The notes under the pieces were generated by a model. It saw only the letters and a program-made list of their open reading frames with translations, did no database searches and had not been told where the DNA came from. DNA of 64,000 nucleotides from Gimesia benthica (lineage in GTDB: Bacteria > Planctomycetota > Planctomycetia > Planctomycetales > Planctomycetaceae): the NCBI RefSeq assembly GCF_009720525.1, contig NZ_CP043930.1:372001-436000 (forward strand), given 5' to 3'. Below are positions 27,279-38,133 of this stretch, in pieces. Each line of letters begins with the position of its first letter. Position 1 is the first letter of the stretch. A program made the position numbers and the translations under genes.

Positions 27279-30200
27279 TTAGTGGTGATGATGAAACGCA
27301 TCCGACTTCGCATTCCCGCCGGACAGCACGAACGCGAGCAGATCCAGAATCTCCTCTTTGTCCAGCGTATTCAGCAGGTCGGCGGGCATAATCGAAATGG
27401 GAGAAGTCCGCTGGAATTCAATCGAATCCTTCGACACCTTCTTCTGTTTCACCTGGGGAGGTCCGGTCAGAATCGTGACCGATTTGTCATCTTCGGTAAC
27501 AATGTTACCGTTGATGGTCTGACCGTCATCCAGCACGAACAGCACCGTGCGGTACTTATCTTCGATCTTCCGTGAAGGCTCCAGGATTTCAGCCAGAACC
27601 GCTTTAGGATCGTGTTTGTGCTTCTTCACGACCTCATCCAGGTTCGGGCCAATCGCCAGGTTCTTGCCCAGCGTGTGGCTGTGCTCATTGATCTTATGGC
27701 ACTGGGCACAGGCCAGCTTGGTGAAAATCTCCTGTCCCCGCGAGAAGTTTCGATGCTGTCCAACCCGCTTCAGGTCCTGGGTCAGGTCGGCCAGTTTCCA
27801 CTTGGTGATCTTCTTCTCTTTCTCCGGGTTCTTCGCCAGATACGCTTTGAGATCGTTGGTCACATACATGGTCCCCCGCATCAGCAGGTGGTGACCGGGG
27901 AACGAGCAGATATAAGGATAAGCCCCTTCCTGGGTCGGAGCGACAAATTCAATCACCTCTTCCTGACCATGATCCACCAGCTGGCTGTGCCAGAGAATCT
28001 CTTTGCTGTCAGGAATAAAGCCCACAGAAAACCCGCTGGCCCCCAGGGCAATGGCTGCCAGTCCGACTTCGTCCGCTTTACCGGGATTCACCAGCATGAT
28101 GTTATGCGGCATGAAATCGGGGTTCGCAAACGTCAGTTTTACCTTCTTGCCCGGTTTGACGGTCAGCTTCGTCACATCGTAACGCATCCGCTCGCGGACC
28201 GTCCCGATGCGAATCGTTGTCAGCTCGGGTGTATCGCTCAGAATACCCGACTTCTTGGTCTCGGCTTCTTCCGTTTCAGCAATCACACCACCACGCATCG
28301 TGCCTTCTACGTTGAACCAGAGGTGCTTCACCGTATTCGCGGCGATGCGGGCATGTGGCTCGGGCGACTTGAGCAGCAGCCCCAGCAGTTCCAGGTTCCG
28401 GACATTGTGCTGCTGATGCAACCAGAGTGCTTCCAGCAGGTGATGTGCGTCTTCCTTCTTATTGGGATCAAACTGCTTGATCCATTCTTCCGTCGCGGCA
28501 ATCACGGCATCGGTATCGCGTTCGCTCAATTCGACGCGGGTCCGATGACGAATGCCGTCGATCGGCGATTTCAGATTTTCCAGCAGGGCGGGAATCGGCT
28601 CGCCATCGATGGCCACCGGTTTCTGCAGCGGACGCCCCTTGGCTGTCATCCGGTAAATACGACCATGCTGATGATCGCGGTTGGGGTCGCGAACGTTGTG
28701 CTGCATGTGTCCAATGATCACGTTGTGCCAGTCGCAGAAGTACAGCGAACCATCGGGAGCAAAAATGGCATCAGCGGGACGGAAATTCTTATCCCCGCTC
28801 ATCATCAGCCCCTTGGATTTATCTTCCGTTTTCGATCCGTCCGCGTTTAAACGCATCACGGTCAGATCATCGCCCGCCGGTTCACCCCACACGGTACCAT
28901 CGGTGGCGTTGCGGGCCAGATCGTAATGTTTGATGCCCAGGAACCCGATCACGTTACAGATCAGGAAATCCCCCTGCATGGACTCAGGGAAGTGCGCACT
29001 GCTGACCACTTCGCTGGCGGTCACAGGACGAACTTCTTTCTTGAGCAGCTCGTGCATTTTGAACCCGCCTTTTTCCGGCCGGACCTGGTAAGCCCGTCCG
29101 CCGGTCCCATCGGTCGCATAATGATAGCCCCAGTAATCGAACGAAATCCCGTGCGGGTTGGGTGAATTGATCGCGTGCATCGAAATCGTGAACCGCCGTG
29201 GATCGAAGCGATACATGGCTGACTCACTGGCCTGCAGCGAAGGCCCCCAGGGATGTTCGTGGTTATGTACCATGAACACGCCACTCTGCCAGTAGATGGC
29301 GCCATCGGGACCGTAAATCAGGTTATTGGCCGCATGATGGGTGTCCGAGGAATCGAGGCCCTGCAGCATCACGGTCCGCACATCGGCCACGTCGTCTCCA
29401 TCGGTATCCTTCAGGAACACGATTTCCGGTGCAGACGCGACCAGCACGCCCCCGTTCCAGAATTCAAAACCCAGCGGATTCTGAATGCGGGCAAACTCGG
29501 TCACGCGATCCGCCTTGCCGTCATTGTCATCATCGTGCAGGATCAACAGAGCATCGTTCATCTCTTTCAGCGGCTCCCACTTGGGATAGGTCGGCCAGAC
29601 AGCCGCCCACAAACGTCCCTTGGTATCGAACTGCATCTGCACGGGGTTGACCAGTTCGGGGAACTGTTTTTCATCCGCGAACAGACTGACTTCAAACCCG
29701 TCAGCCAGCGCCATATGCTCAATCGCTTCCTGGCCACTGATGTAGTTCAGGTTCCCCTCTTTGACCGCACTTGAGCTCTTACTGCCGCCACCGACATTCG
29801 AAATCACTTTCACCGGAGCAGGCACGTTGCTGTCGTCAACCTGGTAGTCTTCCCCTTTGGCTTTCGCCCAGATCAGGGGATCGCGATTGTTCGTCATCAC
29901 GTCCAGCATCGACAGTTCGTGCTGCAGCACTTCGGCGTTGGTCTGATCGTCAGTAAACTTGAGAATCGAACGCCCCCCCCACACGTCGTTCCCGTCACGG
30001 GCACGAAAGCGGTTGTTCCATTTGTAATTCTTATCCAGCACGGCAGACCGCAGCGGTTCCATTGTCTGAGACGCGGTCACCTGATGTCCAAACAGGGCAG
30101 AGGAGATAATCTCCGCCAGCTGCTTGTTACCTTCTTCGGTCAGATGGATTCCGTTAATCGTCAAAGGTGTGCTTGACTCCTGGAACATCTGCTGGGAAGG

Positions 30201-32414
30201 GTGAAACAGATCGACATACGCGACACCCGCTTCTCGGGCTGCTGCTGCCGTGGCCCGCGTGTATGCTTCCAGCTGAACGTTGTGTGCTTTTCCATCCGGC
30301 ACGTTTTTGTTGCCGGTATCTTCATGGGCGATGGGGCTGAACAGCACGATCCGCGGGAATGATTTGCCATTCGCCTTGGAACCGCGTGTCTTTCTGACGA
30401 AATCGACCAGCCGTTTCTGATAGTCGCCCGCTTTTTTCACGCCTTGGAAGGATTCGTTATAACCGAAGAACGCCAGCACGACGTCGGCTTTCACATGCCG
30501 TAACATCTCGGTGGTTGTCGCGGCACCTTTGCTCCGCGGAAACGAATCTACCTGGTCACCACTCACGCTCATGTTGCGAAAACGAACTTTCTTACCCTGC
30601 AGTTCACTCTGCAGCAGAGTTTCCAGCCAGCCATCATGCTGCATCCGATCGGGCAGCCCATTACCGAGGATCGCGACGACATCGCCTTCCTGAAATTTAA
30701 AGGGAATCGGATCACGATAATCAGCCGGCACTGCCACCAGCGTCGGATCTTCAACCTGACTCCCCGATTCCGCACCGACCGACTTCGAAGTCGACTTGTA
30801 AGGCACACCCGCTTTTCCACTGTGGGTCAGGTATTCCAGCTTGCCCTTGTTCTTGACGTCAATTTCCATGGAGAACGGGGCAGGGATCTTCGTCAGCCGA
30901 AACACTTCTTTCCGATTCGCATCCAGCAGCGTCAGGGTGAAGTCTTCCAGGCGTCCTTCGAAACCTTCCCGGTTCCAGATCGCCACTTTGTCTACATCAA
31001 CCGCACGGCCCAGGTCGACTTCCCACCAGGGATTTTTCGAACCTGAGTTCGATGTATGCGTCTGTCCGCCTTTGCCCCAGTCCGCACTCTTGTTCCCGTC
31101 CAAAGCCTTGGCGGCGACCGCTGATCCCATCGTACTCGACTGAGTGGCTTTCGCCCCCTTGGCAACATTCTTTCCGCCACTGAGAACTTCCACTTCCGCC
31201 AGGGTCAGAATCCGTTTGTCACCAGGGAGTTCAATTCGCACAAAACGGGCCGGCTTACCGGTCGCCAGGGACGCGGTAGGCTCTTTCGACTTACTGGTCG
31301 GCTTGCCCTTCTTTTTTTTCGGTGCTGCCTTCTTGCCTCCCTTTTGGGGAGTGTCTGTCCGCTTGGTATTGTGGTTTGCGGGAATCGGGCTCTTGAACCC
31401 GGCATAGGCTTCCGGCTTGATCCCGTGTGCGTAGGTTCCAAAACCGAATGTGTTCGGTTCGAACGGGCCGACGAAATCCACATTCGCATCAGCCTTGATC
31501 GCGTCTTCCATCCCCAGTGCCCAGTAGCAGGCATTCACCAGCATCCGGCGATATCCATCGTTCAGCAGATCCTCAGGCGTTCCATACAGGGTCGTAAAGA
31601 CACGTCCTTTTTTCCCGGAAGCCGAAGTGTAAGTACGCGTCCATTCGGAAGGCATGGGAGGTTTGGTTTCATCGGCAGGGGAATCGGGCTGCATCCCGTT
31701 CAGCGGCTGCGCCATCGTCAGCACTTCACCATCGATCGGCTTACCGACATAACCGCCGGCCTGCACCCAGATATCTTTCACGCCCCGCAGAATCGGGTGC
31801 TGTTTCTTATCGTCAATGATAGTGATGCGCGTGCTCTGCTTGTGATTGGTTCCATAATGTCCGACCCAGGTCTGTCCCAGTACCTGGTGACCAAACCCTT
31901 TTTCGTAGTCTTTGTCTTTGCTCTGATACGAATATTTCGAGAACGGTGCCGACTCAGGCATGTTGAAGGCATGCGTGGCGGTACGCATCCCAACCACCGG
32001 GCCACCCCGTTTCAGATAGTCATCGAGATGCTGCATCTGTTCCTTAGGCAGATTCTGAAACCGCAGAAACACGACTGCCAGATCTGCCGACTTGAGGGCT
32101 TCCATCCCGGGAATATTCGAATTGCCGGCGACAATCTCGCCGGTCTCGGGATCGATGTTAAACAGCACCGTGCACTTGAACCCATGCCGCTTCGCCAGGA
32201 TGCGGGCGAGTTCGGGCAGCGATTCTTCCGAGCGATACTCATGATCGCCGGCCAGGAAGACAATATGCTTGCCTTTACCAGGTCCCTCGGTCCCTTCATA
32301 AACCAGCGGCCCCGCAGTGGCAAAGCTGGTCACAAACAGCGACAGACACAGGGCAACAGCCCAGCCTGCAGATTTCAAAGAAGATACGGCACAGCGGTGG
32401 GAGAATCGTTTCAT
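27279..32414 (-). CDS. 1711-residue secreted ThuA / discoidin-like / SGNH / PVC dehydrogenase / cupredoxin / cytochrome c protein
   Basis: A very large exported protein. Approximate order: signal peptide 1-34; ThuA domain 45-310 (IVFLAGDHEYRSEESLPELA); a basic Lys-rich linker 350-375; discoidin (F5/8 C)-like domain 385-545 (VEVLSGGKNVAKG, NPWWEVDLGRAVDV); SGNH hydrolase 595-775 (VAILGNGLPDRMQ, MSVSGDQV, GIHLTEEGNKQLAE); PVC-type membrane-bound dehydrogenase propeller about 915-1290 (MALADGFEVSLFA, GRLWAAVWPTYP, DTHHAANNLIYGPDG); HEAT-like stretch; cupredoxin about 1420-1545 with type-1 copper ligands (MPHNIMLV, then C-S-F-P-G-H and M); cytochrome c with CAQCH. The likely job is periplasmic oxidation of a carbohydrate with electron transfer. 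It ends in four natural histidines. Confidence 0.92.
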   Translation of the reverse strand: MKRFSHRCAVSSLKSAGWAVALCLSLFVTSFATAGPLVYEGTEGPGKGKHIVFLAGDHEYRSEESLPELARILAKRHGFKCTVLFNIDPETGEIVAGNSNIPGMEALKSADLAVVFLRFQNLPKEQMQHLDDYLKRGGPVVGMRTATHAFNMPESAPFSKYSYQSKDKDYEKGFGHQVLGQTWVGHYGTNHKQSTRITIIDDKKQHPILRGVKDIWVQAGGYVGKPIDGEVLTMAQPLNGMQPDSPADETKPPMPSEWTRTYTSASGKKGRVFTTLYGTPEDLLNDGYRRMLVNACYWALGMEDAIKADANVDFVGPFEPNTFGFGTYAHGIKPEAYAGFKSPIPANHNTKRTDTPQKGGKKAAPKKKKGKPTSKSKEPTASLATGKPARFVRIELPGDKRILTLAEVEVLSGGKNVAKGAKATQSSTMGSAVAAKALDGNKSADWGKGGQTHTSNSGSKNPWWEVDLGRAVDVDKVAIWNREGFEGRLEDFTLTLLDANRKEVFRLTKIPAPFSMEIDVKNKGKLEYLTHSGKAGVPYKSTSKSVGAESGSQVEDPTLVAVPADYRDPIPFKFQEGDVVAILGNGLPDRMQHDGWLETLLQSELQGKKVRFRNMSVSGDQVDSFPRSKGAATTTEMLRHVKADVVLAFFGYNESFQGVKKAGDYQKRLVDFVRKTRGSKANGKSFPRIVLFSPIAHEDTGNKNVPDGKAHNVQLEAYTRATAAAAREAGVAYVDLFHPSQQMFQESSTPLTINGIHLTEEGNKQLAEIISSALFGHQVTASQTMEPLRSAVLDKNYKWNNRFRARDGNDVWGGRSILKFTDDQTNAEVLQHELSMLDVMTNNRDPLIWAKAKGEDYQVDDSNVPAPVKVISNVGGGSKSSSAVKEGNLNYISGQEAIEHMALADGFEVSLFADEKQFPELVNPVQMQFDTKGRLWAAVWPTYPKWEPLKEMNDALLILHDDDNDGKADRVTEFARIQNPLGFEFWNGGVLVASAPEIVFLKDTDGDDVADVRTVMLQGLDSSDTHHAANNLIYGPDGAIYWQSGVFMVHNHEHPWGPSLQASESAMYRFDPRRFTISMHAINSPNPHGISFDYWGYHYATDGTGGRAYQVRPEKGGFKMHELLKKEVRPVTASEVVSSAHFPESMQGDFLICNVIGFLGIKHYDLARNATDGTVWGEPAGDDLTVMRLNADGSKTEDKSKGLMMSGDKNFRPADAIFAPDGSLYFCDWHNVIIGHMQHNVRDPNRDHQHGRIYRMTAKGRPLQKPVAIDGEPIPALLENLKSPIDGIRHRTRVELSERDTDAVIAATEEWIKQFDPNKKEDAHHLLEALWLHQQHNVRNLELLGLLLKSPEPHARIAANTVKHLWFNVEGTMRGGVIAETEEAETKKSGILSDTPELTTIRIGTVRERMRYDVTKLTVKPGKKVKLTFANPDFMPHNIMLVNPGKADEVGLAAIALGASGFSVGFIPDSKEILWHSQLVDHGQEEVIEFVAPTQEGAYPYICSFPGHHLLMRGTMYVTNDLKAYLAKNPEKEKKITKWKLADLTQDLKRVGQHRNFSRGQEIFTKLACAQCHKINEHSHTLGKNLAIGPNLDEVVKKHKHDPKAVLAEILEPSRKIEDKYRTVLFVLDDGQTINGNIVTEDDKSVTILTGPPQVKQKKVSKDSIEFQRTSPISIMPADLLNTLDKEEILDLLAFVLSGGNAKSDAFHHHH

Positions 32415-32588
32415 GGTTCTAGCATCATCCGTATTAAAAGAGCGTCAGAAGAGGGGGGTGTGAAAATTTGGTAGTACCACCAGTGTAGTGGTAACCCAAG
32501 GCAGACGCCAGCCTTTGGAGAAATTGAGACAAGAAAAGTCAGGCTCTGAAGAGAGCACTCAACAAGGCAGACCGCGCCACCAGCCAAT

Positions 32589-32620
32589 AAAAAAAGCGAT
32601 TCACCTTTACAGTGAATCGC
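32589..32620 (-). terminator. Rho-independent terminator of the tRNA-Arg gene
   Basis: GCGATTCAC (32596-32604) / GTGAATCGC (32612-32620), 9-bp perfect stem with a 7-base loop. On the minus strand a run of seven U follows (32589-32595). It begins 10 bases after the tRNA 3' end. Confidence 0.85.
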
Positions 32621-32629
32621 CATCAAAAG

Positions 32630-32703
<74 letters not shown>

Positions 32704-32911
32704 CTGTGTTTCTCTATGGACCCCACTTCAGGCGAATGAGTTCGCACCGGGGTCGCGGAAGCGGTGCTGGATTCTAACGGGAAAGTGCTTTTCGGCTCAA
32801 TACTTACAACACACAATGCAGGCCCCGAATTCAAAATAATTCGGGTTTCCGGCTGCGGATCATCCATTTTCAGCCTCCGGTCAGCAGCACGATCCCTGTT
32901 TTCGCCGCGAT

Positions 32912-34297
32912 TCACTCTGCCTGCTGCACCAGTTCTTGAATGCGCTTGATCAGAATATCTTCGGTTCCTTTCGCCCAGCGGCCCGGCTGATTGTAGTAGA
33001 TCATCGAGAAATCAACCTCGTAGCCACCTTCATCCCGCATCCGCTCTGATGCGACGTAGCCAAACACGTCGTTGGCGTAAGCAGTCACCCAGACGGCATC
33101 ACTTTTGAGTTCCCGCTTGAGCCGCAACGCGTAGTCCACCACCACTTCGCCTCCCAGGAAGACCATCGTGAATTGTCGACCAAACTTCCAGACCTGCACG
33201 GGAGCAGGGTAGCTCGTCGGCAATTTTCCGTCTTTCTCAAAGTGCTTGAGCATGTTAGCCGCGTGCTGTCTGACCTGCGGCCGCTGATGATCGAGGGCCG
33301 TTTCCAGTTCCTGTTTTGAAGGGGGCTCAAAAGGCAGATCCGCCTTGCCATATGCGGTTCCCAGCGGGGCCGTAATGGGTTGCGTCTCTTGTTTCAGCAG
33401 TCGGGCGACTTCCACCGCGATCGCCCGGCCATGACCAATGGCCAGATCCTTCGCCACATCCTTCTTACCCCGGATCGGGTTCTGATCGGCTCCACAACCG
33501 ATCGTACAGACGGCGACAATCTCCCCCTGTTGCTCCTCAATATAACGGGCGGCATAGCCGGCCCAGTCGCCATTAAGACAATTGTAATCGCTGCCGAACG
33601 TGGTGCAGTGACAGGCATAGTTAAATACCAGCCCCCGCAGTCGGCCGTTGCCATCAGTCACCTTCAATACCGGCAGACTGTGATCGACGGGCCCCTCCGG
33701 ATTGACGCCGAACCCGGTCCACTTGCCGTTCTTCAGCACCCGCCGGTTCTGGGCAAAGCCGACTTCACCGGTGACCAGCGCCATCGTTCCCGGCTTGAGA
33801 TCTTCAATCGCAGTGCCGACGGTCTTTACAATCCGCGCTTCGACCTGGGTCCAGTATTTCTGTGATGCATTCCGCTGCGCCTCGGTCAGCGGCGTAGAGA
33901 AGATATTCGACAAGCCCTCCACCGGATGCGGGGCGGTATGGGAATGCGTGCTGCAGATCACCAGTTGATCGCGGTCCAGTCCATACTTCTCTTTGACCGT
34001 CTTCGCAATCCGGTCGGTAAACGTGCCGGCGAAGCCGATGGAATCGAGCGAGACCAGCGCACAGACCTTTTTCTCAGGCGATCGAATCGCGATCGCCCGC
34101 ACATACAGGGGCTCATCCACGTTCTCGTAAACCATATCCCGGTTGCCGTACCCGGAGAGCCGTAACGGGACCTCGGGGGTGATTTCGGTTTTCGCGAAAC
34201 CATAAGCATAACCGGCGTCCGCAGCACGGAGCGCGCCACCACTCAGGCAGCAGACACACAACACGACAGACAGAAATTTCAAACCACAGGCAACCAT
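32912..34297 (-). CDS. Secreted neutral/alkaline ceramidase-like protein (paralogue 1)
   Basis: A 461-residue exported protein. The start at 34297 is chosen because GGGAG lies upstream and a signal peptide follows directly (VACGLKFLSVVLCVCCLSGG). The mature part has the alkaline-ceramidase-like core: YGFAKTEITPEVPLRLSGYG, VCALVSLDSIGF, the zinc-site motif STHSHTAPHP, FNYACHCTTFG, and GDWAGYAARYIE. Neutral ceramidases cleave N-acyl sphingosine, but planctomycete members are numerous and may act on other amides. It is a paralogue of the protein at 48497-49927. The extra upstream frame to 34471 has no ribosome binding site. Confidence 0.88.
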   Translation of the reverse strand: MVACGLKFLSVVLCVCCLSGGALRAADAGYAYGFAKTEITPEVPLRLSGYGNRDMVYENVDEPLYVRAIAIRSPEKKVCALVSLDSIGFAGTFTDRIAKTVKEKYGLDRDQLVICSTHSHTAPHPVEGLSNIFSTPLTEAQRNASQKYWTQVEARIVKTVGTAIEDLKPGTMALVTGEVGFAQNRRVLKNGKWTGFGVNPEGPVDHSLPVLKVTDGNGRLRGLVFNYACHCTTFGSDYNCLNGDWAGYAARYIEEQQGEIVAVCTIGCGADQNPIRGKKDVAKDLAIGHGRAIAVEVARLLKQETQPITAPLGTAYGKADLPFEPPSKQELETALDHQRPQVRQHAANMLKHFEKDGKLPTSYPAPVQVWKFGRQFTMVFLGGEVVVDYALRLKRELKSDAVWVTAYANDVFGYVASERMRDEGGYEVDFSMIYYNQPGRWAKGTEDILIKRIQELVQQAE

Positions 34298-34736
34298 CGC
34301 ATTCTCCCGAAAGCAGAGACAGGCGGAAAGTAAACATAATCCATTCTCTTGATTATGCCATATCTCGCCAGCGATGGAAACCAGCAACCCGCGGTCAGGG
34401 GAAGCTACCTCTCCTGGAATCAAAAAACAAACAAAGCCCATTGACCGACTGCTGTCGCGCCAGTAACGCAATCAGATCAACGGGCTTCGTTACTGCTTTA
34501 GAACGGAATTGCTCCGGTTTTTGTCTGTCGCTTTCTGAAAAAAACAAAACCGCGTTCGATGAATTCTCCGTGAGTTTTCCAGGATCGGCTTGCACATCAC
34601 CGTTTTTCTGTTTATCACAACGATTCACAAATATCGTAGTGGATAAATTTGAAGCGAATGAATAGGCTGGTCTGTATATTTAGCAGTTCCTGCCCGGGAC
34701 AAGCGCCCTTTCATATCCTTCCGGGAGACATCATCC
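34298..34736. other. Intergenic region with overlapping hairpins
   Basis: No gene seen. Two alternative stems lie at 34435-34495: AGCCCATTGA (34435-34444) with TCAACGGGCT (34477-34486), one mismatch, and CAGTAACG (34461-34468) with CGTTACTG (34488-34495), perfect. They interleave, so only one can form at a time. They lie between divergent genes. The zinc-ribbon gene has GGGAG upstream of its start. Confidence 0.35.
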
Positions 34737-35684
34737 ATGCCAGAAATCGTCGTCACCTGTCCGCACTGTCAGGCTAAAGCTAAACTGAAAAGCACCAAAA
34801 TGCTGGGGAAGAAAGTCAACTGCCGCAGTTGCGAAACCCCCTTTGTGCTCAAAGCCGATGGCCAGAAGACAAAAGCCAGAGCCGCGTCCGCAGATGAGTT
34901 CGATGATTTCGACGAAGAATTTGACAGTGCCGCCGTAGCCCGCGCCCGTCGCGCACGAAAAAAGAAAGGGAACTCCAGCAGCAGTGCCGGCACAACGAAA
35001 GCCAAATCCAAGGGTAAAAAATCGGAACAGGAAAAGTCACAACCTCCCGTTCTGCTGTTAGTCGGCGGCAGTATCCTGGGGCTCGCCCTGACCGGTGGTG
35101 TGATCTATTTCATGGTGACCGCAGGAAGTTCGCTGAGTGCTCAGAATGCGGCACAGAATCAGCCGGCAGGTCCCGTCAAGTATGCGACCTTCCATCCGGA
35201 AGTCGGCGACTTCGGCTGCGAATATCCCGATAACTGGAATGTCAAAAGCGGAGGCGGGCAGGGGGGCGTCCAGAGCTGGGCCAAGTTCAGTTCCCCCGAT
35301 GAAAGCGCCACGGTTTCGGTACGAGGCAACATGACTGGCGGCGCCCTCGGTGGTGCGGGCCTGGCGATGACACAGGGCGCCGATTCCGACGAGATCGAAC
35401 CGCCGGTCGTCGACATTCACCGCCTGATGAAAATCAAACTGGCAGACGACTACCCCAATTACGAAGAAATCGGCGACTACAAGCTGCTGGAGACGAAAAT
35501 GGGCGATGCCTGTCAGTCCGTCTTCACCACCAAATCACTGCTGGGGGGCACACAGCGCGGCTACCGGGTGACCCTGCTCACCGGACGGGTGCAGTTCAAT
35601 ATGATCTGCCTCTGTCCCGACGGCCAGTTCGATCAGTTAAAGCCGATCTTCGCCCAGGTGATCAATACGATTCACGAAAAGTAA
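34737..35684 (+). CDS. Zinc-ribbon (MJ0042-type) single-pass membrane protein
   Basis: A 315-residue protein. Residues 1-40 are an MJ0042-like zinc ribbon (CPHC..CRSC). Residues about 45-100 are low-complexity: an acidic stretch (DEFDDFDEEFD) followed by a very basic Lys/Ser-rich one. One transmembrane helix spans about 103-128 (PVLLLVGGSILGLALTGGVI). The remaining ~180 residues would be outside the cytoplasm and contain YATFHPEVGDFGCEYPDNWN and a Gly-rich loop, resembling a PsbP/DUF1795-like fold (weak guess). A planctomycete-type architecture of unknown function. It is convergent with another MJ0042 protein. Confidence 0.83.
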   Translation: MPEIVVTCPHCQAKAKLKSTKMLGKKVNCRSCETPFVLKADGQKTKARAASADEFDDFDEEFDSAAVARARRARKKKGNSSSSAGTTKAKSKGKKSEQEKSQPPVLLLVGGSILGLALTGGVIYFMVTAGSSLSAQNAAQNQPAGPVKYATFHPEVGDFGCEYPDNWNVKSGGGQGGVQSWAKFSSPDESATVSVRGNMTGGALGGAGLAMTQGADSDEIEPPVVDIHRLMKIKLADDYPNYEEIGDYKLLETKMGDACQSVFTTKSLLGGTQRGYRVTLLTGRVQFNMICLCPDGQFDQLKPIFAQVINTIHEK

Positions 35685-35707
35685 CCAGTTCGAAAGAGCC
35701 TGTCTGC

Positions 35708-36739
35708 TTATCCCCATGACCAGGCAAACTGGTTCTTGAAGTGGTGGTAATACAGGCCGATCATTCGTAACGCCACCAGTTCGACGTAGATCATCACGCC
35801 TCGCATCAGAAACAGGCCCATGATCCCCCATTCGATGTTCGCGAAAGTCAAGCCGAGCTGCAGCCCCGCCACGAAGAACATCCCGGTTGCGGTAAAGAAG
35901 TAAGCGGGCATCGATTTGAAAATCGTCAGTACCATCAGGTCGAGTCGGAAGACCGATTCCACACCACCGACGGCCACGCACAGTGCCAGAATCGGCCAGA
36001 AGAACACACCCATGCAATACAGAAACATGAACATGCTCAAGTGAAACGCAGGCAGGTTATCACCGATGGTCTCCATTCCGAACAGATACAGACCCGCATC
36101 CGCAATGATCTCCGGATTGAGGAAGAAGATCACACCGACATAGGCATACGCCGGAAAATGCACCAGGAACCAGGTGAAAATCCACTTGATCATCGGGATG
36201 AAAAAACCTTCTTCGGGGCTTAATTCCGGCAGATGTTTCTCACCTGCAGCCGCTTCATAAATCACACAGAAGCGATAATGGCTGTACCAGCCCCGGATGA
36301 TGATCAGCCCGATAAAGCCGAGTGTGCCGGCGAAAGGTAATAATGAGAAACAGAGCCCCATCCCCAGCCAGAGCAGCATGAAGATAAACAGGTTGGACGG
36401 ATCGAGCAGCATCAGAAACGTCGCCTTCAGATCCTCGACGTAGTTATTCTCTTTCTTCCGCGTGACGGGGCCGTCTTCATCACCATCATACTTCTCGGCT
36501 TTAACCATCGGCTTGCGCCGCACCGGTCGGCGAATCGTTTTGGACTTCGCTTCCAGTTCCACCGCATCGTCCAGCAGGCTGGAAAAGTCATTCTCGGCGT
36601 AGTCTTCGTCCTGTATTGATTCCAGCGTGGGAATCGCCACGGTTTCGCCACACTCCTTACAGCGCAGCTTTTTACCGGCGGCTTCCTCTTTGACTTTATA
36701 ATTCTTCGCACAGACAGGGCAGCTGACTTGAATTGACAT
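35708..36739 (-). CDS. Zinc-ribbon (MJ0042-type) polytopic membrane protein
   Basis: A 343-residue protein. Residues 1-40 form a zinc ribbon with two CxxC pairs (CPVCAKNYKVKEEAAGKKL, CKEC). After an acidic/basic cytoplasmic linker, about five hydrophobic segments follow (LFIFMLLWLGMGLCF, FAGTLGFIGLIII, WFLVHFPAYAYVGVIFF, FMFLYCMGVFFWPILALCV, YFFTATGMFFVAGL). No transport or enzyme motif is recognised. Its stop is 24 bases from the stop of the convergent zinc-ribbon protein; the shared N-terminal ribbon suggests a common origin for that domain. Confidence 0.85.
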   Translation of the reverse strand: MSIQVSCPVCAKNYKVKEEAAGKKLRCKECGETVAIPTLESIQDEDYAENDFSSLLDDAVELEAKSKTIRRPVRRKPMVKAEKYDGDEDGPVTRKKENNYVEDLKATFLMLLDPSNLFIFMLLWLGMGLCFSLLPFAGTLGFIGLIIIRGWYSHYRFCVIYEAAAGEKHLPELSPEEGFFIPMIKWIFTWFLVHFPAYAYVGVIFFLNPEIIADAGLYLFGMETIGDNLPAFHLSMFMFLYCMGVFFWPILALCVAVGGVESVFRLDLMVLTIFKSMPAYFFTATGMFFVAGLQLGLTFANIEWGIMGLFLMRGVMIYVELVALRMIGLYYHHFKNQFAWSWG

Positions 36740-37146
36740 GGAACGGATTCATCCTGAAGAACAAACGGCGCTGGGAAAACAGTCTTGTCTTGAGTCTGAC
36801 AACGCGAAAGATCCGACCCAGGATCAAATGAAACTGATTTTTTTGTTCACTCTCAGCATAACGCCTTTCGCCTGAATTCGCGAGCGTTTTCTGTGGAATG
36901 TTCAGCCCGCCCCAAATCGCTTCTCCAACTATTCACACTTCGGCCATCGAATATTTAAACAACGCTGTTAAAAATCTGGCCAGACCTGCTTCGAGCACAG
37001 CGAGCAAATAAATTCGCTGCCTGCTTAGAGAAGCTTTTTCCAGCCAGACGCTGCGCCCACATAGTAAAACGCCCACCGTTTTACCCACCACGACAACCCG
37101 CTACCTGTTACGTACCCTCTAAATTCAAACCCCAGGAGACCCGATC
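36740..37146. other. Intergenic region upstream of DUF1559 copy 2
   Basis: No gene, repeat or clear structured RNA was found. A consensus AGGAG sits at the right distance from the GTG start at 37147. Confidence 0.35.
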
Positions 37147-38031
<885 letters not shown>

Positions 38032-38133
38032 GCACCAGACCGCGATTTTCCATTCGCTCCGGTGTGTTGTCCCGACAGGCGACACGCCGGAGACATCCCT
38101 CTTTCTTCCCACTCTACGAGACAGACTACGTCC

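Noticed and set aside
29973..29980. Run of eight C suspected of being a third frameshift site
   Set aside because: The 1711-residue frame is open on both sides with family motifs in phase, so the run is intact.
31344..32474. 376-residue plus-strand frame over the N-terminus of the 1711-residue protein
   Set aside because: Opposite a well-supported signal peptide and ThuA domain; composition is that of a shadow.
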